From: Rhizobium freirei PRF 81
GTDB taxonomy: Bacteria; Pseudomonadota; Alphaproteobacteria; Rhizobiales; Rhizobiaceae
Direction: 5' to 3'
Length of the DNA: 64,000 nt
Assembly (NCBI RefSeq): GCF_000359745.1
Contig: NZ_AQHN01000083.1
Span: forward strand, 186,001 to 250,000
The notes beneath the pieces are model-generated. The model was not told the DNA's origin. It saw only the letters and a list, made by a program, of their open reading frames with translations, and made no database searches. The translations under genes and the position numbers were made by a program. Positions 6,801 through 14,984 of this stretch are shown piece by piece (positions within the stretch are counted from its first letter, which is position 1; every line of letters starts with the position of its first letter).

Positions 6801-9461
6801 CTAGGCTACACCCTGAAGCTTGCTCTTCAGTGAAGAGCGGGACTCGAAAATTCCAAAGGTAGGTGAAAAACTCCTTTTCGCGTCCCTTTGCTTAAGGAGA
6901 AGGGAAATTTTTTGAATCAATGGAGCTGTCGTTGTAGCCCAGTCCCGTACCTCGGCCGTCTCGCGCGCGTTATGGCGCAGACGTTTAAGCTCATGCGGGT
7001 TTCTAGCGAGGTGTCTCAGGCGGTCAATCATCTGGCTGACGACATCCATACCCTGAATCAGATATCCGTTTTCACCGTCGCTAATCAGTTCAGCCAGCGC
7101 CCCCACGTCTGTCACTATTGGCACCGCTCCGAGCATCATCGCTTCTATGACAGTTAGCGGCAACCCCTCGAACCGAGACGGCATGATAATCACATCCGCC
7201 CATCGATAAGTCGCCGCAATTTCGGCTTCATCGTAGATAGCTGGCTCACTCTGGAGAGCAAAATCCTCGAGAGTTTCGCTGTCAACCACCCTATCCCCAA
7301 TTATCCGCAGGTCAAACATGTCGCCCTCCACGTTTAGTGCCTGGGCAATTTGGCTGAGCCGATCCAATCCTTTCTGAACATCGAGACGGCCAAAATAGAG
7401 AACATTTAGCCTTGGTCGCAGGGCACCGTCTCGCATTCTGGCTGCTTCTTCCGTATCCGCAGATGATATGAACGCCCCAGGCCCATTTGGGACAGCTATA
7501 ATTTTCTCGCGCGGCACTCCAAGCGCAGCGAGCTGATGCGCCATTTGATCAGAGCAGCAGGCCATAATATCGATGCTGTGCTCAAAAGCTAAGCCGATCA
7601 CGGGATGTCCTGTACCGCGCCCCCGCCTCGTGAATTCGATTAGGTGGAGATAGTCAACCGTGACGACCCCGGACCTTCTCAGGTTCGCGAAGCTATATAA
7701 AGAACCTGCCGCATGAGAATTAATCACCACGTCATAGGCGCGCAAAAGGTTCTCAATTTCCGGATTTGAAATAGAAAGATTGGATGGAAGATAAGTGCCC
7801 TCATATACGGAACCGCCATAGGCCTGGCTAATGTGATCCAATATGTAGATTTGATCATATGCATCGGAAAACGCTTCGTAGTTGTGCGCTCTCGAATTTC
7901 CGAACATGACGAGGTCTACTCGGAAGCCATTTCTCCGAAGCTCACAAGCCACGCGTAGCGCAACTTTCTCTACGCCTCCAAACTCCATGATCGGCAATAT
8001 CATCGCTACCGACCATTTCGTTTGGTCCTTCATTCTGCATGGAAGGACACCGGATTGAAACTTCGCCTGCAGCTTGGTGGCCGTCAGCGACAAATCTGGT
8101 GTACCCTCGTGCTTATTTTGCGGACGACCCGACCAGAGGGGCGGTATCCCTTTCAATTTCTCGCGTCGAACCCAATGCACAAGTTCTTGTCGCTGATACC
8201 TGAACGCTTCGTTCGGAACCTGTAGAGTGGGTACTTCTATTTTTAAGCCGACGCAACCGATTTCGTCCGGTTGAAATGCGAGTTTCTCGATCCAATCCGT
8301 CTTGCTGTCGGCAAAAACCGAACGCATTGTTTCCACGTTGATAATAAGCATATCGCTTAACGAGATGTTTGCCGATCGCCCTTGGCGATAGTATTCGCCA
8401 TCTCCCTCGACTATTTCGACGGAAACGAAGTTTGCTTGGGTTAGCTCGACCTCCCCTCTCCAAAATATGGATTGCAACAATCCAGCATCTCGAAGTTGAT
8501 GCAAAAGCGCCTTTGAGGCATACACGATAATAGCTCCCGCGGTCGCCCAGTTAGGTCGTCCTTGAGAGAGATGTAAGGCGTCTGAATAGGTTTCACTCGA
8601 GATTTCTCGAAACGCCATGGGGTCTGAACCGAGGAGGACAGTCGAACTGTCCGAGCAGATCACCGCATACCTGGGCGCCTCAAAATGCTCCAGCCTAACT
8701 AGAGTGGGTAAGTCTCGCATCCACCAATGCTTCGTCTCAATGTACTCCATAATTTCGTCGTTACGGCGGGCTGAATCCGCAAGCATGCTTTCTGCCCGTT
8801 TTCGATAGAGGAAACCGGAACCAGGCATGTTGGCTCCAACAAAGCCGCGCTCCATAAGCGAGATCCAGAACTCCCAGTCTTCGTAACCGGCGCGCATCTT
8901 CTCATCAAAACGACAGCCGCTTTCAAAAACGCGGCGCCTCACCAGACTTCCCGCTTCGCAGATATTCATTAGCGATTCTGTGATGCAGCGAAAACGACCT
9001 GAGTAATCACCTGACCAAGGTATACCGATCATGTTAATGTCAGGATAGAACCAATCGTAGTCAGGCTCGCGGATCAAAAGCTGTGTAAAGCGGGAAACTG
9101 AAAATGATGATAGTCTATTATCAGCATCTAGAAAGAAAATGCCTTCGCAATTCGGAAGGTTCTCCAACACGAAGTCAATTCCACAGTTTCTGGCCCCACT
9201 AAGACCAGAATTCACTTGGCGGACATAGTGAATTCTTCCACCTGATGACAGCGATGCTGAAAACAACGTCTGAAAATATGGGCACCCATCATCTACGATT
9301 ACGATGTGAGCATCGCCAGTTTCAGCAGCGCCCCTCACAGAGGAGATAGCTTCCAAAGCAAGCGACGAATGCTTGAATACTGGAATTACGATTGCTACTT
9401 GCGGGCGCTTAGATAGCGGTGCGGAATATTCGGTAGATTGAGTAATCTGGTTCATCAGCAT
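6801..9461 (-). CDS. Double glycosyltransferase (GT2 + GT4 fusion)
   Basis: An 886-aa cytosolic protein with two transferase domains. The N-terminal GT-A domain of family 2 (about 20-230) has the strand VAIVIPVFK, the DDG of the nucleotide site and FLDADN (DAD at 112-114) as the metal motif. A middle region of about 250 residues has no family I recognise. The C-terminal GT-B domain of family 4 (about 480-870) has NxxGGVEK-type starts, YFGRLDVQKG and the E-x7-E motif in RFEGLPLTVIEAM. It probably builds a disaccharide step of the surface polymer. The start is set at ATG 9461, 11 bp after the previous stop; the frame is open further upstream to 9554 but that would overlap the neighbour. Confidence 0.85.
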   Translation of the reverse strand: MLMNQITQSTEYSAPLSKRPQVAIVIPVFKHSSLALEAISSVRGAAETGDAHIVIVDDGCPYFQTLFSASLSSGGRIHYVRQVNSGLSGARNCGIDFVLENLPNCEGIFFLDADNRLSSFSVSRFTQLLIREPDYDWFYPDINMIGIPWSGDYSGRFRCITESLMNICEAGSLVRRRVFESGCRFDEKMRAGYEDWEFWISLMERGFVGANMPGSGFLYRKRAESMLADSARRNDEIMEYIETKHWWMRDLPTLVRLEHFEAPRYAVICSDSSTVLLGSDPMAFREISSETYSDALHLSQGRPNWATAGAIIVYASKALLHQLRDAGLLQSIFWRGEVELTQANFVSVEIVEGDGEYYRQGRSANISLSDMLIINVETMRSVFADSKTDWIEKLAFQPDEIGCVGLKIEVPTLQVPNEAFRYQRQELVHWVRREKLKGIPPLWSGRPQNKHEGTPDLSLTATKLQAKFQSGVLPCRMKDQTKWSVAMILPIMEFGGVEKVALRVACELRRNGFRVDLVMFGNSRAHNYEAFSDAYDQIYILDHISQAYGGSVYEGTYLPSNLSISNPEIENLLRAYDVVINSHAAGSLYSFANLRRSGVVTVDYLHLIEFTRRGRGTGHPVIGLAFEHSIDIMACCSDQMAHQLAALGVPREKIIAVPNGPGAFISSADTEEAARMRDGALRPRLNVLYFGRLDVQKGLDRLSQIAQALNVEGDMFDLRIIGDRVVDSETLEDFALQSEPAIYDEAEIAATYRWADVIIMPSRFEGLPLTVIEAMMLGAVPIVTDVGALAELISDGENGYLIQGMDVVSQMIDRLRHLARNPHELKRLRHNARETAEVRDWATTTAPLIQKISLLLKQRDAKRSFSPTFGIFESRSSLKSKLQGVA

Positions 9462-9471
9462 AAACACCGCG

Positions 9472-10917
9472 TCAGGACGAATGGCTTCCAAAGTGAATGT
9501 CGGTGAATAGTGCCCAGGCGTTCTGGTTGGCCTTGCTTTTGTTGCGCGTGGCAAGGAATAGTTCGATCGAACCTGTGTATGGGGGATCCAAGGTGAACGA
9601 TACCTCCCCCTCCTGGTCTCCAGAGAGAGTAAGCCAGTTGAGATTGGATGGGATGCCAGATGATCCGATGAATGACTTCCTCAAACCACTCAGTAGCCGA
9701 CCAACGCTGTTGCGCTCCGGCGATACAAGTGGCCTGACTGAAGCTTGTTCATCTGACCGGACTATCCAAATAGCAAAATCCGTCACTGCGGCTTCAGGAT
9801 GTACTAGTTTGCAGTGCACGCGAACCGTTGATAGATCCACTGCCTGAAGCGTCTGGATGTGGGCGATAACCGGATCAACACCCTTTGGATGCACCATAAG
9901 CCCATCCCGGCGTTCATCCCAAAAAACCAACTTCGCCTTATTGGCATCAAGTGGTGTAGCGAGTTGAAGCAATTCAGAGCGGGCCAAGGTGAGAGGCACC
10001 GTCTGCTCCTCCTCATCGACAAAATGCCCAGGTGAAGATTTAGGCAGCTTCATTCCAACCAGCCCAGACCAGAGCCGAAGCGCAATAGAATTGCGATCGG
10101 ACGGGGCTGAGTTTGCCTGCCACTCGGTATCAATGCCCGCCCGAAGCGCGAACTGGGTCTTTTCCTTTGTAGAACGCAACGTAACAGCTATGGCCTCACC
10201 GATCGGTTCATCCATGATGGGGCAATAGAACCGATTCCAACCCTCTTGAAGCTTCGCCTCTTGAATACGCCATAGTGCCAGTTGCCGACCGCTACTTGCT
10301 CCTATGAGCCGCACCTCGATGTCGGCCGCGCTTAGCACATGCGGCTGATTGTCGAAAAAAATGTCGATTGCATGCAATGAGGAATATTCGGCAGCGATCT
10401 CGACGCTGATCGGCGCTGTCGAAATCTTGACTGAATGTTTGCCTGGCAGCACTTGGAATAAAATTCTTGAGCGATAAGGCGCATCGTGAAAACTCTCCAC
10501 TTCGGAAAGAGCCGATTGCACTCTGCTGTAGAGGATGCGGATCTCAGCATTTTCTCGTTCTGCTCGGGCAGCTTGAAGAGCAATCAATTTCGAAAAAGAG
10601 ATCGCAGAACGGGCTACCCAACTGGCTATGCCGACGGGATCGATGTCAAAAGCTGAAACCATCTTACAAGTAAAGTGAGGTAGCAATTTATTCAGATTCT
10701 CGAAGACCTGCTGGACTTTATCCTGATTCTTAGCGGAAAGGATCACACCCGCGACAAACGCAGATTTGAGAGCATCTCTTGCCCTCTCCTCTGATACGGT
10801 AAACTGTCGTCGCGAGACTATATCATCAATTTTCAGGCGAATGAAAATAGAGTCACTACCTAAAGCAGAAAAATCAAAATTAAAATCGTTATCTACGATG
10901 AATATAATCTCGTTCAT
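9472..10917 (-). CDS. Unrecognised 481-aa protein of the polysaccharide island
   Basis: An open frame of 481 aa with an excellent Shine-Dalgarno sequence (AAGGAG, 6 nt before the ATG). It has no signal peptide or membrane segment. The N-terminal third is alpha/beta-like and ends in a charged helical stretch. The C-terminal two thirds are rich in beta-strand patterns with Trp and Ser/Thr, reminiscent of sugar-binding beta-sandwich modules (for example around LRLWSGLVGMKLP). I do not recognise a named family with confidence. It is the first gene of a leftward group with the GT2-GT4 protein (10-bp gap to its start) and the methyltransferase, so a role in glycan assembly or recognition is inferred from context only. 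Confidence 0.7.
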   Translation of the reverse strand: MNEIIFIVDNDFNFDFSALGSDSIFIRLKIDDIVSRRQFTVSEERARDALKSAFVAGVILSAKNQDKVQQVFENLNKLLPHFTCKMVSAFDIDPVGIASWVARSAISFSKLIALQAARAERENAEIRILYSRVQSALSEVESFHDAPYRSRILFQVLPGKHSVKISTAPISVEIAAEYSSLHAIDIFFDNQPHVLSAADIEVRLIGASSGRQLALWRIQEAKLQEGWNRFYCPIMDEPIGEAIAVTLRSTKEKTQFALRAGIDTEWQANSAPSDRNSIALRLWSGLVGMKLPKSSPGHFVDEEEQTVPLTLARSELLQLATPLDANKAKLVFWDERRDGLMVHPKGVDPVIAHIQTLQAVDLSTVRVHCKLVHPEAAVTDFAIWIVRSDEQASVRPLVSPERNSVGRLLSGLRKSFIGSSGIPSNLNWLTLSGDQEGEVSFTLDPPYTGSIELFLATRNKSKANQNAWALFTDIHFGSHSS

Positions 10918-11491
10918 CGGCCTCTCCTTGCTTAAGTTCGCCTTAGCGGCAAATTAATGGCGTCGCAAGTGTTGCTGCCATTTGCAGTGGATTTTTTTGC
11001 ATTAACTTCGCCAATTGGTAGGCAATCGTCGATCGCCGGTAATCTTAAAATTCGCGAGCGTTTGCGGTGTGGAACGTTTTTATCACATAGCTCGTTGGTT
11101 CGTCGGAATTGCGGATCACGTCAATCGCTGATGTCGCGCTAAATGCGGCAAAAATAACTTGCTTGCCATGCCCTGGAAGAAATGACATCAACGAGAGCTG
11201 ATCAGTTGTCTCTGTATCCATTGCCCACCTGTGCAGATTTCACCAGGATGTGATTTTGCATCTCGCGAGAGGCCGCCCCCAGGTAGGTTTACTCCGCGGA
11301 CTTCGCGAGACCCAAAGCAAGAGCTTACGGTGGGTGGGTGGCTCTATGGTGACACCGCTAGCAGAGACACTGAGCGGGATCTCGCCCGGAGGTCGTGGCA
11401 TGGCTTCATGGTTGGCTCTACAGTTTTCACTTTTGGAGATTGATAGCAGTAGCAATGCTGGCATATTTGGCAGCGATTTCAGAGCCTGAAT
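10918..11491. other. 574-bp gap between divergent island genes
   Basis: AT-rich DNA between the leftward unknown gene and the rightward permease. It should carry promoters for both, but no convincing -35/-10 pair stands out. One small frame on the minus strand (11045-11221) is listed separately. The right half (about 11260-11420) is GC-richer and carries several short stop-free stretches that do not resemble any protein I know; it may be decayed sequence. Confidence 0.5.
11045..11221 (-). CDS. Possible 58-aa small protein
   Basis: ATG at 11221 preceded by AGGTGG at about 6 nt, then 58 codons to a TAA at 11045. The predicted product is soluble and mixed in composition, with no motif I recognise. 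It may be a genuine small gene or the remnant of a longer one. Base composition matches the island. The call rests on the ribosome binding site and open frame only. Confidence 0.25.
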   Translation of the reverse strand: MDTETTDQLSLMSFLPGHGKQVIFAAFSATSAIDVIRNSDEPTSYVIKTFHTANAREF

Positions 11492-12310
11492 TTGGAAAAC
11501 GCTTTGTCCGTGAAACACAAAAAGAACCCAAGCACGTTTCGATTCGCGATCGAGCGGAAAATGAACGTGATGAACGCCGTGATGCTTCGGGATATGCGGA
11601 CACGGTTCTTCAACCACGGCCTTGGTTTTCTTGTTCAGTCAGTCTGGCCGCTCGTCCATATGCTCGTCATTATGATGATGAGCGTATTAACTGGCCGCGC
11701 GTCACCATTTGGCGAAAGCCCGATGCTGTTCTTCGCAACTGGTATTCTGCCAGTGCTGACTTTCATTTACATATCAAGATTTATGTCGCTTTCGCTAATT
11801 TCGAACGCCCCCATGATGGCTTTTCCCGTGGTACATATTACTGATATTCTTTTTGCCAGAGCACTTTTAGAGATCATTGCTGGCGCGATTACGCTTCTCA
11901 TGATGTATCTAATTTTTCTGTCGCTGGACATTTCACCATACCCTGCTGATCCACTTCAGGCAGTTTTCGCGTACCTTGCAACGATACTTCTTGCGGTTGG
12001 TATAGGGACTATAGTTAGCGTAATCTCATTGGCCGCGCCAGTTTTTGTAACTGTGTACGCGTTACTCGGGATTATATTCTACATTTCATCCGGCGCTCTT
12101 TTCGTGCCCTCAGAGTTACCAGATAGCGTCGCTACCCCACTTTCATATAATCCGCTGCTACAGTGCGTTGAGTGGATGCGCACGGCCTATTATGAAAATT
12201 ATAGTGACCGCCTATTAAATCGGGGATACGTCGTTGGATGGGGTATGTGTTCACTTGGCCTTGGTCTGTTCTTGGAGCGCGCGCTTCGAGGAAAATTGAG
12301 GGATGCGTAA
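11492..12310 (+). CDS. ABC-2 polysaccharide export permease (KpsM/Wzm-like)
   Basis: A 272-aa inner-membrane protein with about six hydrophobic helices. It opens with the N-terminal signature of capsule/O-antigen permeases, MLRDMRTRFF. LGIIFYISSGALFVPSELP followed by NPLLQCVEWMRTAYYENY is typical of KpsM/RkpT2-type proteins. Such permeases work with an ATPase (KpsT/Wzt) to export finished polysaccharide. No ATPase gene follows or precedes it here: the next 194 bp are non-coding, then an unrelated dehydrogenase. Either the partner is elsewhere or it has been lost. The start could also be an internal ATG at MNVMNAVMLRD; the outer ATG 11492 is kept because the frame is open from there. Confidence 0.85.
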   Translation: MENALSVKHKKNPSTFRFAIERKMNVMNAVMLRDMRTRFFNHGLGFLVQSVWPLVHMLVIMMMSVLTGRASPFGESPMLFFATGILPVLTFIYISRFMSLSLISNAPMMAFPVVHITDILFARALLEIIAGAITLLMMYLIFLSLDISPYPADPLQAVFAYLATILLAVGIGTIVSVISLAAPVFVTVYALLGIIFYISSGALFVPSELPDSVATPLSYNPLLQCVEWMRTAYYENYSDRLLNRGYVVGWGMCSLGLGLFLERALRGKLRDA

Positions 12311-12504
12311 ATGGGTTACGCGTGCTAAACGCCCACGAGACTTGATCCGTGTGGCACGTGAGGCAACATCGCAATGGTAGATAAAAACAAAGAGTACGCA
12401 GGTCATCTGAAGAACGCTGATTTAAGGAAGGCATAGAACTGCAATGTGAGTTCCATCATATGTTGGAGAGCTGTATGGCCCCGAGATTTGTAGACACCGG
12501 GAAA
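12311..12504. other. Gene-free island edge downstream of the permease
   Basis: 194 bp without a supported gene. There is no start of a KpsT-like ATPase, which is the usual next gene. The stretch is mixed in composition and joins AT-rich island DNA to the high-GC polyol region, so it is a likely junction. I see no clear inverted repeat or transposase fragment. Confidence 0.5.
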
Positions 12505-13524
12505 TTATGTTGAGGAAATTTCCAGTATAGCCTTGATAACCCCCGCCTCAGGCCTCAGCCACTCCTCAAACAGCCACGGCCCATCGACCAGCGAACCGCT
12601 GTGCGTGTTCAGCGCCGCGGTGGGCACTTTGCCGTTCTCCATCTGCCTCACGACCTCGGCAAAATCATCCGGCTGCGCATTCCTGCTGGCAAAGAGCGTG
12701 GTTTCGCGCTTGTGGAACTCTGGGTCCGAGAAGGTGATATCGTCGCGCACGACGCTGACGAGCACGTAGCGGCCGCCATGGGCGACGAAGCCGAAACCGC
12801 GTTGCATGGCGCGGGCGTTGCCGGTTGCGTCGATGACGACGTCGAAGAAGTCGCCGTCGGTCAGGCGTTTCGCCTGGGCTTCCGCTTCGTCATTGGCGAT
12901 GAGTGTTCGATCGGCGCCGAGCGAGGCAAGGGTGAACTCCAGTCGGTCTTCGCGCATGTCCATGACGGTGACGTCAGCGCCGCGCGCCTTGGCGAAAATG
13001 ATGGCGGACATGCCGATTGGGCCGGAACCGACGACAAGGACGCGGTCCTTGGCCGTGATGCCGCCGCGCTTGACGCCGTGGGCGCCGATCGCCAAAAACT
13101 CAATCATGGCGGCTTCGTCCAGCGAAGCCCTGCCGGCCGAGACGACATTCTGCTCCGGAAGGCACATGAATTCCGTCATGCCGCCGTCGCGATGGACGCC
13201 GAGGACGGAGAGGCTCTGGCAGGCATTGGTCACGCCGCGCCGACAGGCAACGCATTGGCCGCAGGCGAGATAGGGAACAATGTAGACGTTTTCCCCATTC
13301 TTGAGGCGGCTCGATCCATTTGCGTCCTCGACTGTGCCCGACAGCTCGTGTCCCATAACACGCGGATATTCGAGAAAGGGGTGCTTGCCCTGATAGATAT
13401 GAAAGTCCGTGCCGCAAATGCCGACCCGTCTGATGCGCACCAGGACCTCGCCCTTCGTCGGGGTCGGAACGTCGCGTTCGATCAGGGAGAGGCGGCCGGG
13501 TTCATTGCAGATCAGTGTTTTCAT
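12505..13524 (-). CDS. Zinc-dependent polyol/alcohol dehydrogenase
   Basis: A 339-aa medium-chain dehydrogenase that oxidises a secondary alcohol of a polyol with NAD(P). The catalytic zinc ligands are Cys37 (GICGTD), His59 and Glu60 (MGHE). The structural zinc cysteines are 88, 91, 94 and 102. The nucleotide motif is GSGPIG, preceded by VLVV. It resembles the L-threonine/sorbitol dehydrogenase branch, and similar genes near rhizobial polyol loci (such as lalA) act on arabitol. It is the last gene of the leftward polyol group, 143 bp beyond the mannitol-dehydrogenase-family gene. The substrate cannot be read from the sequence; arabitol, xylitol or threitol are reasonable candidates. Confidence 0.85.
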   Translation of the reverse strand: MKTLICNEPGRLSLIERDVPTPTKGEVLVRIRRVGICGTDFHIYQGKHPFLEYPRVMGHELSGTVEDANGSSRLKNGENVYIVPYLACGQCVACRRGVTNACQSLSVLGVHRDGGMTEFMCLPEQNVVSAGRASLDEAAMIEFLAIGAHGVKRGGITAKDRVLVVGSGPIGMSAIIFAKARGADVTVMDMREDRLEFTLASLGADRTLIANDEAEAQAKRLTDGDFFDVVIDATGNARAMQRGFGFVAHGGRYVLVSVVRDDITFSDPEFHKRETTLFASRNAQPDDFAEVVRQMENGKVPTAALNTHSGSLVDGPWLFEEWLRPEAGVIKAILEISST

Positions 13525-13667
13525 GGTGGTGCACTCTCGAAGGGCCGGCGTGCCGGCCGTAGGTGTTACAATATGGATATCTCGTCGAAGTCGTCAGGCG
13601 ATGCCCCGGGGTTGGGCGAGCTCATTCATCGGATATGCGGTCGGATCTGCCATCCGGCTTAAGACCA

Positions 13668-14804
13668 TCATGGTGCAGCGGTAATCAGTGGATAGCGCGC
13701 GGCGATTTCCCTCAACGTCGGCGCGCTTGAAGGACTGCGCGCTTGATCCGCCCATTCCAGGAAGGCGTGAATGCGGCGGCCGACTTTTTCGGGATGGTGC
13801 TGGCTGATATCGGTGATGCGATGGTCGAGAAAAGGATTGCGGAAACGGTCGATAGTCGAAGTTACATAGGCCTTCGCCACCTCGCCCATGCCATTAGCAG
13901 CAAAGCCGGGCAGCACCTCGCTTTGATAGAGCGCATCCAGCCTTGCGCGCATATCCTTGTCGGCCAGCATGGCGCGCACGGTTTCGTCTGCCGGCCGGTT
14001 TTCGCGCTGCCAGATTTCGGCAAGGAAGGTGTGGCCGAGATTGAGAATATGCAGCTTCAGGCGCTCATAGGGTTCGAGATCATCGGTCAGCACGATGCTT
14101 GCGTGGGTGCATGGCGGGTGGACGCCCGGAGCCCGCTTGATTGCCCACAGCGCATAGGGCTCGGCCACAGCGCCAATCGGCTCGATCGGCTCCGAAACGA
14201 TGCGGTCGACCAGGGTCTCGGCGAAGGCGACATTGTCATCGAGCCAGGTGTAGAATTCAGCCGGCACGGCGTTGAGTTTGGCGCTATCGACGACCGCTTG
14301 TTTCAGGATACGGCCATTGGCAGTGACGAGCTCACAGGGAAGGATCACCAAGGGCCGGCCGGATGCCCGCCAACGCGTGACAAGGAGAGCTGCGAGCTTG
14401 GCCGGGAAGGACCGGGGAATTTGGCCATTCACGCCAAAGCCATCTTCCTCCGGCCTGGTCTGGTAGCCGGTGTCGCCGGTGTTGGAGATGACGAATTCGG
14501 CATCCGCGGCAAAGAGTTTCGATAGCTCCTCCCAGTTTTCGATGGCGGATAGACCGCGCTCGACGCTGGTGACCTGCACAGTTTGCTCGACGGACTGGCC
14601 AGCCAACATGCCTCGAATGGCGACTGGATAGCCCTCCGGATTGTTGAAAGCATCGACGCGCCCGCTACGGCTGCTGGCGCCGGAGGTCTGAACGACGGTG
14701 ATGGGGCCGACATCCTGGCCCGATTGCCGCGCCTCGTGCACGAAGAGCGCCGCATGTGCCTGCAGGAACCGGCTGGTGCCGAACTGGATGATCCGCGAGC
14801 TCAC
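13668..14804 (-). CDS. Mannitol dehydrogenase family oxidoreductase
   Basis: A polyol-specific long-chain dehydrogenase, nearest in appearance to tagaturonate reductase/altronate oxidoreductases: IIQFGTSRFLQAHA at the start is the NAD site and HILNLGHTFLAE is the conserved core around the catalytic Lys/His region. These enzymes are soluble, zinc-independent and interconvert a polyol or aldonate with a ketose or ketoacid. I chose GTG 14804 (378 aa), where GAGGG lies 7 nt upstream and the protein begins directly at the family's conserved start. An ATG at 14861 would add 19 residues with no clear ribosome site. It lies between the GlpD-like gene and the zinc dehydrogenase, which suggests a shared polyol pathway. 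Confidence 0.8.
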   Translation of the reverse strand: MSSRIIQFGTSRFLQAHAALFVHEARQSGQDVGPITVVQTSGASSRSGRVDAFNNPEGYPVAIRGMLAGQSVEQTVQVTSVERGLSAIENWEELSKLFAADAEFVISNTGDTGYQTRPEEDGFGVNGQIPRSFPAKLAALLVTRWRASGRPLVILPCELVTANGRILKQAVVDSAKLNAVPAEFYTWLDDNVAFAETLVDRIVSEPIEPIGAVAEPYALWAIKRAPGVHPPCTHASIVLTDDLEPYERLKLHILNLGHTFLAEIWQRENRPADETVRAMLADKDMRARLDALYQSEVLPGFAANGMGEVAKAYVTSTIDRFRNPFLDHRITDISQHHPEKVGRRIHAFLEWADQARSPSSAPTLREIAARYPLITAAP

Positions 14805-14984
14805 GCCAAAGCCCTCATATGCGCAATGTTGATAGATATGGCTGATTGATCGGCGCGGCATGCAGACTTAGAGCATCCCTCCCGAACTATGTTTTTTATC
14901 TATAGAAAACAGTTAAGTCGTCGGCCGTCAAATGTTTTTAATGGGAATAAACAGACACTGCGATGCTGCGATTTCGATCGAAGA

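Noticed and set aside
12311..12504. Insertion-sequence remnant downstream of the permease
   Set aside because: The stretch looks out of place, but I could find neither terminal inverted repeats nor a transposase fragment.
12601..13662. Long open frame on the plus strand opposite the zinc dehydrogenase
   Set aside because: It is the complement of a GC-rich true gene with complete zinc and NAD motifs; its own translation has no recognisable domain and no ribosome site.
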